A DNA stretch of 64,000 nucleotides from Gambelia wislizenii (lineage: Eukaryota; Chordata; Lepidosauria; Squamata; Crotaphytidae). The position numbers and the translations under genes are program-made. The notes below the pieces were generated by a model. That model was not told the origin of the DNA and ran no database searches. It saw nothing but the letters and a program-made list of their open reading frames with translations. Positions within the stretch are counted from its first letter, which is position 1. Every line of letters starts with the position of its first letter. Location: contig JAUMIR010000005.1 of the NCBI GenBank assembly GCA_030847615.1, forward strand, positions 79,952,492 through 80,016,491, in the 5' to 3' direction. This document shows positions 1-12,397 of the stretch, one piece after another.

Positions 1-149
1 TTTCAAGATTCATTTCCCCCTTCTTCCCCAAACTTAGCCATCCTTCTCCACAAGGTCAACTATCTGATCTTGGCTCTAGGAAGTTTTCTCTCTCCCCTCC
101 CTCTTCTCTGCCATCTTCTCTCCCCTTCCCCTTCCTGCTCCCCTAAATA

Positions 150-955
150 TTTCATATTTCAGTTCAATTCTTATTTCACAATTGGGTTTTCAGCATCACA
201 TTTATGCAGATGGCATTTTGATTTTCCAGAGTTTTAAATCATTTGATGCCTCTGTGTGGAAGTCCATGATGGATTGCCTGTCAAGTATTTCTTTGTGGAT
301 GACCACCCACTGTGTTAAGTTGAATATGGATAAAACAGTGATCCTGGTGTTTCAGCCTGACCATCAAATAGCCTCTCTTTCATGGCCTCCACTGTGTTTA
401 CAGGGTTGCATAGCGGCTCCTGTCTCAGTTGCCAGGAATCTTAGAGTCCTGCTGGATGATAGTTTGTCCCTGTGTTCCTTTATCAGGGCAGCAGCAAAGG
501 CATGTGCTATTTTGAATATGCATACAAGTCATAGGTTTTTGACTGTTGAGACCACCCACCTGCTTTTCCAGGCCTTTGTTATGTCATGCCTGGATTATTG
601 TAATACCTTATAGGCAGGTTTGCCTTCCTTCTCTCTTCTTCCTCTGGTTTTAATCCAGAACAGTGCCATCCAGGTTGTTTTAAATCTCCCTAAATATTCA
701 CGTCTCCTGTACCCGTAGATCTCTTCATTGGATCTCCTGTTTTTGTAAGGGGTTAAAGACCTTTTTCTTTGATTCACCAGATTAAGCTGCCGAGTTGTGC
801 CTAGGGTTGCTGAGATAGGTAATAACTGAGGTGTGTCTATAGGGGGTTTCATTTCATGTACATTTATAGTGTTCTGTTTTATTGTCCTTGTCTTTGATTG
901 TATATGTCAATGTTCCTCCTTTTGGTTGAAAGGGCATTATAAATAAACATCATTA
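150..955 (+). mobile_element. L2-like LINE, 3' part of reverse transcriptase and tail
   Basis: The translation from about 182 to 613 matches the C-terminal half of L2-type reverse transcriptases. A decayed YADG replaces the catalytic YADD motif. It is followed by the KLNMDKT segment and the SCLDYCNTL segment that closes the RT core. After a stop, out-of-frame codons at 614-800 still resemble the L2 thumb region (AGLP, then SLHW). The tail near 940 ends in a short ATAAATAA-like run, as L2 copies do. The element is 5' truncated and inactive. Confidence 0.8.
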
Positions 956-1904
956 CTTTCCAAAAGAAATCACACAGATTAATCTGTTTAACAACAGAGA
1001 CACATGACCCATACAATTCTATTCCTCTCCCCCACCCCCAGGCAGCAGGCTTTCCATTTTGAATGAATGTGGAGAGGGAGAGACATCCACCACAGCAAAT
1101 TCTAGCTAATTGTAATGACTCTTTTCACCAAAAGCACATATTTAATTTCAGCATTAATTAGGGAACCTAGAAAGTTGGGTGAAATCTAAGAGAAAAATGA
1201 ATGATATTGGCAGTGGTAATTGGACTAACATGTAAAGAGAATGCCAGAAAGAAGGCAATTGCAGTAGTCAAGATTAGAGATAACTGGGATTTCACTCAAT
1301 GAAACAGAGTAGAATGGGAGTAATTCTCCCCAATGTTGTACAGATGTTCCTTTGCATTGATTAAATAAAGGAAGTGGAGAGCAAAATCACAGATAAAGTT
1401 CACTTTGAGTGCTTGCTCAAGAAGATGAATTCTTTTTTTCTTATTTTTTCCAAAATCAACTGTTCAGAGTCTGTCATGTTAATTGACTGATCCAAAGATA
1501 TCACTTGTGACAGCTGTCAAATTACAAACAGCAAGTATTTTTATTTTCTCGTAGTTACTCCTCCTGGCCACTAGATGTCATTGCATCTTCTGTGTGTCTC
1601 TATTTACACTGAACTCTATACATTTTAAACCAGAATTAAATCTCCTCCATTGATTTCCCCTTCAGCTGCTGTGTAGTGACGATGAAGTTAGTTTACACAG
1701 TAAGCAAACAATTTTTTTCTCACCTTTCACCTCAGTTCAATTTAACACCTTAAGAGCTACCAATCTTGGAACAAATCTTGCATTGTTTTAAATTGTTTTT
1801 AAAAATTATAAAGCTGCATTGAATTCAAGTCAGGGGTGTAAAATCCTTTTAAATTCTTAAGCACTTCAGTATTTTAAAACAAATTTAACCATAGATTTTC
1901 CTTG

Positions 1905-1995
1905 GGTGTTTTTTGGGCTGTGAGGCCATGTTCTGGAAGAGTTTATTCCTGACATTTCATCTGTATCTGTGGCTGGCATCTTCAGAGAAATTTAA
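1905..1995 (+). mobile_element. Foldback miniature fragment (GTCGAAGGCTTTCACGG family), half copy
   Basis: This is the left half of the foldback element seen in fuller form at 38043-38258: a GGGCTGTGAGGCCATGTT stretch followed by TGTGGCTGGCATCTTCAG. The terminal sequence and the second arm are missing. It has no coding capacity. Confidence 0.7.
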
Positions 1996-2059
1996 CCATG
2001 CTAGACCCTTCTTTCATCTCAAGTGTAGAAGTCATTAGTGCTGGAAGTTAAATGTGACC

Positions 2060-2480
2060 ACTCCTTGGCAAGCCTCTTTAGTGAAGATTAAAGATTATTT
2101 GATGGTACAATTTGTGAAGAAAATTGAATGCACAGCATTGATTCTCCCCTTCTGGATTGATGGGATGCTGTGGCACAATGTTTCTTCCTGATCCCTTCTG
2201 TTCCAACTGTAACAAAGGTAACAATGGTTTCTGCTTGCCGGGAACAGGATTCAGAGCTTGTGGAATAACCCTCCAAGTCTCCCTTAACTTGGAAGCAATT
2301 TCATCCCGGTCGAGTCTAGTCAAACCTGCAACCACTGCTTCCAGTGCGGGCCCCCTTCAGAGAGCTGCTAGGGGAACTAGTGGTATGTTGCCATTTCAAT
2401 CTGGAAGTCCCCAGCTCAAGAAGGTGAATTCTGATGTTGTTGAAAGATGTGGGAAAGGATTGAGGAGTGGAAAGCATAGG
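2060..2480 (-). pseudogene. Unrecognised coding-like relic
   Basis: On the minus strand one frame stays open for about 85 codons (2335 to 2078) and extends upstream across a stop near 2360 for about 40 more codons. The peptide has ordinary protein composition, with segments such as DEIASKLRETW and QLEQKGSGRN, unlike the low-complexity peptides of neighbouring random frames. It has no recognisable domain, no obvious splice sites and no start context. It could be a piece of a mobile-element gag or ORF1, a processed pseudogene, or chance. I do not assign a function. Confidence 0.2.
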
Positions 2481-3093
2481 AAGAAATATAAGGAAGCCCA
2501 GTCATATACATGTTGAGCTTGTGTCTGAAATGAAACATCCAAATATATTACAGAAATCAAATAGGCAGAGGTGAAGAAGGTTCTGGGCAAAAAGTGAGGA
2601 AGAGATAATACAACATGTAAAGTAGAAACTGAACCATGATGGCTAAGTTATGCCATCTGAGCACATAGGCAAGAATTCTGCTGGTGCATTTCACCAGTGT
2701 AGGTATGCTGGTGTACATAGTGATGACAAGAGAAAAATGGCTGTGGGACAGTATGAAAGAAAAGAGTGGGAAAAAATACATATTTTAAATCAGCCAAGCC
2801 AGACAGGCATTCTCATTTCCTTCAGTGGTATTCACTAGCACTAGAGCATTACTAGCAATAGCATTAAATGAAAATACCCCTTCCAATGAAATGAATGGAT
2901 TCACATGTTTATGAAAGAAGTCTGCAAGTGCACCAATCAATGTGCAAAGCACTGGACTACACTAGTTAACCTAAACTGAATTTGTCCAGTTTTAGAAGGT
3001 TCCACATATCAAGTAGATGCCATGGGGTGCGATTTTACACATGTTTACTCAGAAGCAAGTCCAATAATTTATTTATTTATAGATCAATGGTTA

Positions 3094-3258
<165 letters not shown>

Positions 3259-3384
3259 CTACACAAACCAAAAAATGTGTACTGTTGTTAGAATATGAAA
3301 CTTTGATGAAAAGACATTAGTTCTGTTTTAGAAAGAATAAAGCTAGTGATGTGAACTTAATAGATTGGTATTGATACTGTAGAA

Positions 3385-3612
3385 GGCCAGTGTGTAGTGG
3401 TCTGAGCAATAGATTATGACTCTGGAGACCAGCGTTCAAGTCCCTGGTCAGCCATGGAAACCCACTGGGTGAACTTGGGTAAGTCGCACTCTCTTAGTCT
3501 CAGAAGAAGGCAAACGCAAACCCTCTCTGAACAAATCTTGCCAAGAACACCCCATGATAGGTTCACCTTACAGTCATCATAAGTTGAAAACACCTTGAAA
3601 GCACACAACTGA
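3385..3612 (+). mobile_element. tRNA-derived SINE, Sauria type
   Basis: The head carries a tRNA-like internal promoter: GTAGTGGTCTGAGC (A-box region) and CGTTCAAGTCC (B box). The body has the squamate SINE signature GAAAACCCACTGGG-like and AACAAATCTTGCCAAGAA. The 3' end, GTCATCATAAGTTGAAAACA then a CACACAACT tail, resembles the Bov-B LINE 3' end that mobilises this family. The copy is diverged but nearly full length. Confidence 0.9.
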
Positions 3613-4721
3613 TACTGTATTACGTTCATCAGTGATCACGTACATTGCTAATAGGACTGTTTCTAAACAATAATACGGTCATGATAACTGAAGGAAAGAT
3701 CTGTATACCTTTGGCTAAGTAAATATATGCTTTGTAAGCCAATAGTAATCAGTAGTGTGCTTGTCACAATACATTTTGTAACCTTACAGTGTGATGACTA
3801 AAAAAAAGTGACACTGTTTTGAGTTAGATTTAGTCCTTTAAGATAAATCTGATCATATTTTACTCTTCTGAAATGTTAGAGGGGGTTGTCAGAAGAAAAA
3901 GGACACACTCCCTCAGGTATCTGTCAAAGACAGTCTAGACATGTTTTCTGCCTTAACATCAAACATTTGGAGAGGTGCAAGAAAGAAAATCCTTCTGAAA
4001 GCTGTTTGCGTAGCAATTTGTTTCATGTGTGTTTGAATACATCAACCACTGTTTTCTGTTCTTCCTGATTTTCAACACAGTTGGGAGCTAGTGAACTAAA
4101 GACAATTCCAAATCCAGCAAGATAGATTCCTAAGCAGAATTGTGACTTTATTCACAGATATGCCATTCTATCTATGCAAATGAGTCCTGCAAGGAAGAAA
4201 GCTTACTCAAAGCCAGCACCCAAGGGTGCATAAATATAATTTCTGCACTGCTGATAAGATGGAGATAGGCCGGGTTGGACACACTATGAAGCAAAGTAAG
4301 GAAGCCACCTCAAACAGCAGATCTTGGATTTCAGGGAAGGGACACAGTTTTCCCATTGCTCACATATAATTGCAAGGAAATTGAGATGGACTCCATCAGG
4401 AACACCCATGAAAATTTCATTCACAGTGGTAGCACTAGGGGTGTGTGGACAGGAGAAACTGCACGAGGTGACACCGTCAGAGGGAGAGGTGACACGGGCC
4501 TTAGTAATGCCACAGTTCATTAAAATTGTGAAACAAATGTGCTATTACAGATTTCCATTTATTCCATGGTGTTGTTTGGGTTCTCCTGATTAATTTTGTA
4601 CAGACCATTTTCTCCTGCCTTCTTCTCTAGGCTTACAGTATCTTTAAGTTACATTTAAGTTTCTCAAACCTCTGTTGGTATCATAGAAATGCTATTTCTC
4701 CTGTTTCATTACCCTTTCTCT

Positions 4722-4943
4722 GGCTGCTGCCAAACTGCAAAAATAATGCAATTTGAGACCACTTTAACTGCCATGGCTCAACATTATGGAATTCTGGGAT
4801 GTCTAGTTTTTTGAGATATTTACCCTTCTCTATCAGAGACCTCTGGTGCCACAACAAACTACAAATCCCAGGATCCCATAGGATGGAGCCATGATAGTTA
4901 AAGCGGGGTCAAACAGCATTATTTTTGCAGTGTGGCAGCAGCC
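4722..4943. mobile_element. Foldback DNA-transposon miniature
   Basis: The ends are inverted repeats starting GGCTGCTGCCA and continuing into CTGCAAAAATAATGC. Both arms carry the ACTTTAACTGCCATGGCTC type sequence, so the element can fold over most of its length. A related copy is at 34524-34736. No convincing target-site duplication is visible and there is no coding capacity. Confidence 0.75.
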
Positions 4944-5121
4944 ACTGTTTTGCACAAGACTATCTACTATTAACCTCCTTTCTTTCTGCCACATTCTGTA
5001 CTGTTGTTATAACAAACATTTAACCCTTACCTAGCATCAATCATGCTATCCTGATCAAATACAAACCAATGTTAAAAACTCATTTGATAGGGCAACATGC
5101 TAAGGTCATATTTATAGTTTT

Positions 5122-5372
5122 ATCAAGCTCCAGGAACAGAGATTCCACCTCAACATTAGGAGGAACTTTCTGACAGTAAGAGCTGTTCAGCAGTGGAACA
5201 CACTCCCTCGGAGCGTGGTGGGGTCTCCTTCCTTGGAGGTCTTTAAACAGAGGCTGGATGGCCATTTGTCAAGGATGATTTGATCGTGATTTCCTGCGTG
5301 GCAGGAGGTTGGACTTGATGGACCTTGTGGTCTCTTCCAATTCTACAATTCTATGATTCATGTTCTTCCACC
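5122..5372 (+). mobile_element. CR1 LINE, 3' end fragment
   Basis: The sequence carries the conserved end of CR1 ORF2 and its 3' UTR: the segment encoding the last RT residues (RAVQQW-like at about 5180), the GGAGGTCTTTAAACAGAGGC motif and the closing AATTCTATGATTC tail. Only about 250 bp remain. Like most CR1 copies it is strongly 5' truncated. Confidence 0.9.
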
Positions 5373-5545
5373 AGTGTCCTGCACAGTTTGTGAAGGAGCA
5401 TCTCTCTTGTATATATTTAAGGGGCGTAAATCTCGTTAATTCTGTTCTTACAGGCAAGAATTAATACTGTTACCATTTTTCTTCTCTGTGAGAAACACAT
5501 TGAAAACTGTAGTTTTCAAAGACCATTCACAGTTTAAGATTGACT

Positions 5546-5760
5546 TTATCACACTACACTGTTATAGTGCTATTATTCCACTTTAACTGCTATGGCTGCC
5601 TCCTGTGGGATTCTGGGGTTTGTAGCTTAGTGAGGCCTAAGAGCTCTCTGGCTGAGAGTTCTAAATGCCTCTCTCTAGACTGCAGATCCCAGGATTCCAC
5701 AGGAGGCAGCCAGAGCAGTTAAAGTGGAATAATAGCACTATAACAGTACAGTGTGATAAT
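5546..5760. mobile_element. Foldback miniature with TIR ATCACACT
   Basis: Two arms of about 80 bp are inverted copies. The left arm begins ATCACACTACACTGTTATAG; the right arm ends CAGTGTGATAAT and contains the matching GCACTATAACAG. The arms are still highly similar, so this copy is younger than its neighbour. It sits only about 8 bp from the next miniature. Confidence 0.8.
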
Positions 5761-5768
5761 CTCCCTTA

Positions 5769-5987
5769 GGTGCATATACACTGTAGAAGCAATACTGTTT
5801 GACTCAACTTTAACTGCCATGGCTTCATCCTACAGAAGCCTGGGATTTGTAGTTTTTGGAGGTAGGTACCATCACTCTTTGGCAGTGAAAGCTAAAGACC
5901 TTGTAAAACTCCCAGGATTCCATAGGAAGGAGCTACAGCACTTAAAGTGGTGTCAAACTGAATTATTTCTACAGTGTAGATGCACCC
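5769..5987. mobile_element. Harbinger-like miniature, TTA flanks
   Basis: The ends are GGTGCATATACACTGTAG on the left and its inverted counterpart CTACAGTGTAGATGCACCC on the right. Both sides are flanked by TTA (5766-5768 and 5988-5990), the 3-bp duplication typical of PIF/Harbinger elements. The interior carries the ACTTTAACTGCCATGGCT sequence shared with the miniatures at 4.7 and 34.5 kb. Confidence 0.7.
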
Positions 5988-7232
5988 TTATTCTCTTAAC
6001 ACACACAAAAATCTTTTTGTATAGAAAATAGAATTTCTTGTGCAGAAACAACTTTCCTGCACAGACTACATTAAGAAAACTTTTCTTAATGTGTGTGCAC
6101 TTTTCATGCAAATTTTCATGCAAACTGCAAAGGTTCTCACCTATCTAGTCTTTTCCTGGTCAGTAGTTCACAGCACTGGAAAAAGTCATTTTTTCAACCA
6201 TATTTCAAACATTATTTTTACTATTCTTTCAATTGCTAATATATTTCTTTCCTCTAGCTCTGAGTTTCTCTCTGCTGCATCTTTTGGTAATAAATGAATA
6301 GTTATTTTTAAAAGTGAGGACTAATGTATTTGAAAACACTTGAGTGCTAGACTTGGATTTTGGAGTCCCTGGTTTAACAAATTTTTCTATCCTCAGAAAA
6401 ATTTGGGTGGCCTTGAACAAATGAGTATTCCAGTTGAACAGATGAGTGTCCCAGTTGCAGGTTCACATGTATAAAATGGGGATAATTAAATATTGCCTAG
6501 AGTCCTATAAGAAAGGTAACAAATGCTTTTTGAGAGCACAATTAATAAATGTGCATATCTATTTCAAGTAGATTGAAAGTGAAGCTAAGGTCATTCTGGG
6601 GTAAAAATGGGAATTTGCATGTGATGTGGAAAAGAACCTCGTTAAAAAACAAAAGCTATGAAGAACCATCAGATTATGTCTGAATGAATAAAGTAATGGA
6701 ATCCCTGGAAGATTAGAAGAAGGGTACATTGCCACCATTTTGCTACAGGCTAAAAAATAGAGCTTATTTATAATGAGCTAGTCTGTCATAAGGAATAAGC
6801 AGTTCTGTTGCTGCTAATGTTTTCCTATATGGAAGCCAGCTGAGGGAAAACAATGCACTTGGCAAGACATAATTGAACATGAATATAGAAAAATAATCTA
6901 ACTGCCTGAACATGCTTGAACAATGCTATGAAAAACTCCTCACCCTTTCTCACTCGTATGGTGTTTATACAGGGCCGGTGATTTTTTCAAATCATCAATG
7001 TGAAGTTGTTAGGATGGATATGCAACAAAATTGGTGTGAAGACAAATTGACTATTATTTCTTCAGTATTTCTATAATATAGATACCAGCAGAAATCACTG
7101 TCATTGCATGGCTTAAAGTCCTCCTGCCTACTCTTTCTCTCTTTCTCTCCCCTTCACCCACTGATTTATGTGGGCTTCCTACACCCTCACCCAGCCACCT
7201 ACAACAGTAATCTTCATCTCCTGTAGAACTAA

Positions 7233-7717
7233 GGGCTTGTCTAGATGGGCAATTTACACTGGCTTCCCCCTGGTTTGGAGCTCTGCAGTCCAAACAACGC
7301 ATAGCTCTTGCCCTAGTTCATCTCCGGACAGTCCTGATAACATCTGAGGTGAAGCCAGGGTAAACCCATTTACATTAAAAAGACAACAACTGGAAAACCT
7401 GATTGATGCAGGAAAACCCAGATGAGTCCAATGTGAGAATGCAGGGTCCATACCTGCATGCCAGCCTGTATTGCCAGCCGCCACTGCTGGTGTCACTCTG
7501 CAGCTGGGAAGGAGACCCCCAGCATGCAATCAAAGCACCCAGTATGTAACTAGCCTTGATCACATGCTGAGAGCCTCCTCTCTGGCTTCAGAGAGTGTAA
7601 CGTGCGACAGTGGGGGAGGTGCCGGCACGTGCATGTGACAGCCAGCATGTGCATGCAGATGTCTGCCTGCTGGTCACAGCTGGAAGGTGGAGTATTCTGG
7701 CTGGTGTAGACAAGCCC
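7233..7717. mobile_element. Harbinger-like miniature with TAA duplication
   Basis: The element opens with GGGCTTGTCTAGATGGGC and closes with GTGTAGACAAGCCC, an inverted repeat of about 11 bp. TAA flanks both ends (7230-7232 and 7718-7720). A 3-bp TWA duplication is the hallmark of PIF/Harbinger transposition. At 485 bp without an ORF it is non-autonomous. A relative is at 11919-12397. Confidence 0.75.
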
Positions 7718-8707
7718 TAAGTGCTCTTTTTCTCTCCTAATGCCTCCAATCTTATCTCCCTCCCTTTCTGTCTCCCCTTCTTACCCCAGTGCTTTCTCTC
7801 TGCTCCCTCTCTTCTACCTTCCTTTATCAGGCAGTAGGATCTTCTTTCTCTGTCTAGCCCCTTTCTATTACTTTTCTTCTCTCTGTCTGACCAGAAGGAA
7901 GTAGCAGTTGCGTCTGGCATGTTGTTTTTTCTACTCTACCATTAATCCACATGGAGATGCCTAATGCCCACTGGAAAAATGCTAGGACCATTTATATCTT
8001 CTTTTCTTTTGCCACCTAGTGATTGAAGATGGCACTACAGGCTATAGATAGATTAAAAATAATTAATCCATTAAAAAAACCAAACAACCACAAGGTGCAC
8101 CATACTAGTGACTCCTTAGTCTGCATGCCACATGTTTGTAGATGTTATGATCCTAGGGCTTTGGTAGTGACAGACTGGTGGAGACCTACCTACCACTTTT
8201 TATTAGCCTAAGTTCAGGATGAGCACCAAGCAGCATGATCCAGACTGGATTATTTTGTCCTTATTTGAATCAGACCTGCCACGGATCCCAGTTCTGAACA
8301 TCCCATACATCACTCCTAGCATTTATTATCACTAGGTAAATGGATATAACTCTTTTATGACTTGACAGAAGTGGATGAAACTTTCATACAAATACTTCAT
8401 CTGAGATAATAAAGGCTGCTACATATTGAACAAAAGATACAGTGGTTTTCTTTTTTACTGGACTTGTTGTTAGTATGCCCTACTACCCCCTCTCCACAGG
8501 ATCTCACAATTGGAAATCTTGGACACCTTTCATGGTCATGTTGGCTGGGGCAAACCAAAAAGTTCAGTTGGAGGTCACAATGAGGTACAGTCTATGCTCA
8601 TCCTTTCTGCCAGCCCTGGGCATCTCAGCAATGACTCGAACAAGCAATTAAGTGACCATTCCTTAATCTATTCCTATGGAAATATTTCCTATACTCCCTT
8701 GTGAGGT

Positions 8708-9457
8708 TGTCACAAACCCAAATTCTCTCTCCTAGCAATTAAAGCAATCAGCTGAGTTTTGGTCTCCCTTGTTTATCCTGTGGGAAAGCCACCCAGGCTT
8801 TGTCATAACCAGAGTACCCCTTCAGGATATGAAATAGGGTATAAATATTAGTTCCCCAACAATAGTAAAATGTGCCACAGATGGCACCAACATTCTGCCA
8901 GATTCTCTGTACCATCCTCAGATGCCAGTCAGAGCCTCTTTGCTGCACAGAACTCTTCTCTTCAAGACTGGTAACTACAGTTGTCCCTCCGTATCCACAG
9001 ATTTGGTATCCACGGATTTAAGTATTCACGGCTTGAAAATATTCTTTAAAAAATAATAATCCAAAAATCAAACCTTGATTTTGCCATCTTATATGAGGGA
9101 CACCATTTTGCTATGCCATTGCATTTAATGGGACTTGAGTATTCACGGATTTTGGTATCCATGGGGTGTCTGTGTGTGTCCTGGAACCAAACCCCAGTGA
9201 ATATGACCCTATCTTCCTGAACTTCTCTCTATCCAACCTCCCTGCCTTTCTTTCCAACAGCCTTGTGTGGTTCTTAAGAGATGTATGTTTTGTATGCTAG
9301 TGTATCCCCTGTATTATTTCCAATAAAAATCCTGTATTTCACTTTACTTGGAGTGGTCTCTACAGTTACTACTGGTATACATAGGTGAAAAGATCCCCAA
9401 AGTTACCTTCCTCTCACAGTTTGAGCTAATAATTTCCCCAAATAATAATTGAGATTT
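8708..9457 (+). mobile_element. LTR of an LTR retrotransposon, with PBS-like sequence
   Basis: The left edge begins TGTCACA. A TATA box (GGGTATAAATATTAG) is near 8836, followed after a nested miniature by a polyadenylation signal (CCAATAAAAATCC, near 9320) and a U5-like end shared with LTRs at 37.1 and 48.2 kb (ACTGGTATACATAGGTGAAAA). Just past the end, TGGCATCACAGGTGGGGCT at 9458 looks like a decayed primer-binding site and leader. No gag or pol follows, so it is a solo LTR or remnant. Whether it is Gypsy or ERV type cannot be told here. Confidence 0.6.
8978..9212. mobile_element. Tigger-like miniature (TIR CAGTTGTCCCT)
   Basis: It begins CAGTTGTCCCTCCGTATCC directly after a TA and matches the copy at 44085-44314 along its length, including the ATTCACGG repeats near both ends. 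The right terminus is decayed. It sits inside the LTR at 8708-9457 and is therefore younger than it. Confidence 0.8.
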
Positions 9458-10738
9458 TGGCATCACAGGTGGGGCTCCAAAGTACCCCCTCACCTCTTAG
9501 GGTAATTCTGTGTGTAATATTTTTATTTAATGGAAAAACTGAATGACATTTGGAAGTATAGCAACCTCTTCTTTTGAGGTGATAAGGGCTTCCAAATTCC
9601 AAATAATCAGGCACAGAGATTTCCATGCAGAAGCAGCCTTGAAACTTTTAAAAGTTGTGACAAAATATTAGGAAAATGGCACCCATCACAGAATTGTCCC
9701 TAGGCAGGAATCTCAGAAGGATGTGTTATTTGGAAATATTTGTTCTCATAATAATGTAAAGTTGCAAAATGCAGTGAAGGGGATGCTTATATTTTGGCAA
9801 GAGACCTATATCCCTCCTCGAAGACATAGTTCAACTTGCATAATTCTTCAGAAAATCAAACAAGTACAATTCTAAAGAGGAGCAAGAAGGGACAAGTTAG
9901 GTTTTCTTCTCTTTTGAATTCCAACAGTGCCTAAACGAAGGCTCCCAACCTTTTTATATTTAGAAAATGTGTCGTATGACCCACCAACAGCTAAACATCT
10001 GCTCTGTTCCACCCACTACGCTTACCAGATGGGTGTGATTGCATTGTATCCATGATAAGCTCCACAATCCAATCAGCAAATGAACTGCTAAGCCATAAGC
10101 TTTCTACTAATCCTTTTTTTTCCAGAGGTCTTTGAAAGATTCAAAGAAAAAGGGGAGATATTGTGTTGCCTAACATTATCTTGCTTAAAGTCATCTTCTG
10201 TGCTGTCTCATTTTACCTTGGATTGAACCTGGTTTTATGTGCTAATGGAATAACTATGGTTAGTAAATTAGGGCAGTTTAAACAACAACACTGGGGTTGT
10301 GTAGAATCATAAAGTAGAGACCAATTAAGACAACACAGACACAACATTAGAAAAGTAACATTACAAGTGCATATCTTATGTAATTGTGCAAGTTCGCTTA
10401 TGTACTAACCTAGTTTTATTTTTCCCCATCAAGCAAAAAAAAACCACCCACAAGGGATCAGTACATATGGAACAGCTGCCCGTAGAGGCTGCATTAAATC
10501 ACTCCCCTTTGCTAGGAAGCCGTTTGAGTGAAAAGATCTGCTGATTTACTCTGCAAATTGAGGAACATCAGTCTACTCCAGTATGAACATTTGGGTTTTC
10601 AGATGAATTTGCTTGGAAGTGAGAAGTAGCTTACAGGGTGGACCCAGCCATCTGAGGGAAAGATTTAAAGATGTGGCCCACTGCAACTATCTAAACGCAA
10701 CCATTATATAAACACAGAAATATTTACCTAAACACAGG

Positions 10739-11272
10739 TCATAGAATCATAGAATTGCAGAGTTGGAAGAGACCACGAGGGCCATCCAGTCCAACCCCCC
10801 TGCCACGCAGGAAATCACAATCAAAGCATCCCCGACAGATGGCCATCCAGCCTCTGTTTAAAGACCTCCAAGGAAGGAGACCCCACCACGCTCCGAGGGA
10901 GTGTGTTCCACTGCCGAACAGCTCTTACTGTCAAAAAGTTCCTCCTCATGTTGAGGTGGAATCTCTGTTCCTGGAGCTTGCACCCATTGCTCCGTGTTCC
11001 AGTCTCTGGAGCAGCAGAAAACAAGCCTGCTCCATTCTCAGCGTGACATCCCTTCAAATACTTAAACAGGGCCATCATATCGCCTCTTAACCGTCTTTTT
11101 TCCAGGCTAAACATACCCAGCTCCCTAAGTCTCTCCTCATAAGGCATCATTTCCAGACCTTTCACCATTTTAGTTGCCCTTCTCTGGACACGCTCCAATT
11201 TGTCAATATCCTTTCTGAATTGTGGTGCCCAGAACTGGACACAGTATTCTAAGTGAGGTCTGACCAAGGCAG
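10739..11272 (-). mobile_element. CR1 LINE, RT C-terminus and 3' end
   Basis: A 148-codon minus-strand frame (11267 to 10821) reads the CR1 RT C-terminus: [30 protein letters not shown], then [14 protein letters not shown] and [10 protein letters not shown]. The 3' UTR ends in repeated CTATGATTC units at the low-coordinate edge. The long open frame with few changes marks a rather young copy, 5' truncated within the RT. Confidence 0.95.
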
Positions 11273-11406
11273 AACAAGTACAGTTACTTAGATTATTAAA
11301 GGTTATTAAATTGTAAAAATGGGGATCAGTAGGAATGCAGTCACCCAGTGGAGCTGTTTCCTTTCTGCTTTCCTTTCATCCCTCTTACTGTTTAGATGGG
11401 ACATAG

Positions 11407-11700
11407 GAATTTATCAGACATGGCAAAAATCATGTCAGAAGAGCACAATGAGAGCAGGAACGAGTAAGATTATCAGACGACACCGTCCTTCAGTGTCCTG
11501 GGGGTGTAGCACGGTTGTGAGTAAGATGTCCCTTTTTATAGGCAGCTTGTCCCCTTCAATGAAAAAGGGAAGCCTCATCCATGGTAGCACTACGCCCTAG
11601 GAATGGCTGAGGGCATGAGCGGCTGATAATGTCGCCCTTCCTGTTCCCATGGTGTTCGTCTGATGTGGTTTGGATGTGTTCCACTGTGTCTGATAATCTC
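11407..11700. mobile_element. Unclassified miniature, TIR GAATTTATCAGACA
   Basis: The left end GAATTTATCAGACA and right end TGTGTCTGATAATCTC are inverted relatives. The flanks are CATAG and CTAAG, both C...G pentamers but not identical. Inside lies a second pair of the same motif (GATTATCAGACGACACC near 11471 and GTTCGTCTGAT near 11654), suggesting nested or compound structure. It belongs with the copies at 23080, 25941 and 35322. Confidence 0.5.
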
Positions 11701-11918
11701 CTAAGAATTAGAATGTCAAAATGCTCTTTGCTACTGTTTTTCTCCACTTCCTTTCTTTGGCAAGACTTTCTTTGTAGTGGCCTCTCAGTTGTGGAACTCT
11801 TTTCCAAGGCAAATCAGGTTGGCTCAATATTTAATTGACTGGCTGATTGATTGATTGGTGTACACTACCAGCAGGCAGCTGAGATCGTATTGTTTTGTAG
11901 GGCCTTTAAGGTTAACTA

Positions 11919-12397
11919 TGGGCTTATCTACATGGGCTAAATACCCCCATCTTGTCCCCATCTCAGAGCCCCATAGTTCATACAATGCAGGGCGTTTGCC
12001 TCCTTCTGCCCTGGACAGTTCTCACCACCCCTGGGGCAGATATGGGGCTGAGACAGAGGAAGGTGGGGAAGGGCCCAATAAACATTAAAAAAACCAGTTT
12101 ACTCCCTTACTACCAGCAAAAACTGGATTGGGTCCAACATGCTCCATCTGCAACCACCATATCCCAAAGCTGGTACATACAGAGTACCTTCACATGTACC
12201 TGTCACATGTCACAGGCCCCCTTCTTGCCTTCCGAGTCAACAAAAAAAAAAATGGTGACGGTGGCTGCAGGGACAGGCTGGTGTGCCTGTTTGGACTCCA
12301 GCCTGTTCTGTACTGGTAATTGGGGAAGAATGGACCAGCTCTGCAGCCAGGATACACCAGCAGGGAGCTGGTATATCCTGGCGCATGTAGATGCATC
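11919..12397. mobile_element. Harbinger-like miniature, relative of 7233-7717
   Basis: The left terminus TGGGCTTATCTACATGGGC parallels GGGCTTGTCTAGATGGGC at 7233. The right end has GCGCATGTAGATGCATC in inverse orientation. The 3-bp duplication is no longer clear. The minus-strand and plus-strand open frames through it are not protein-like. Confidence 0.5.
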
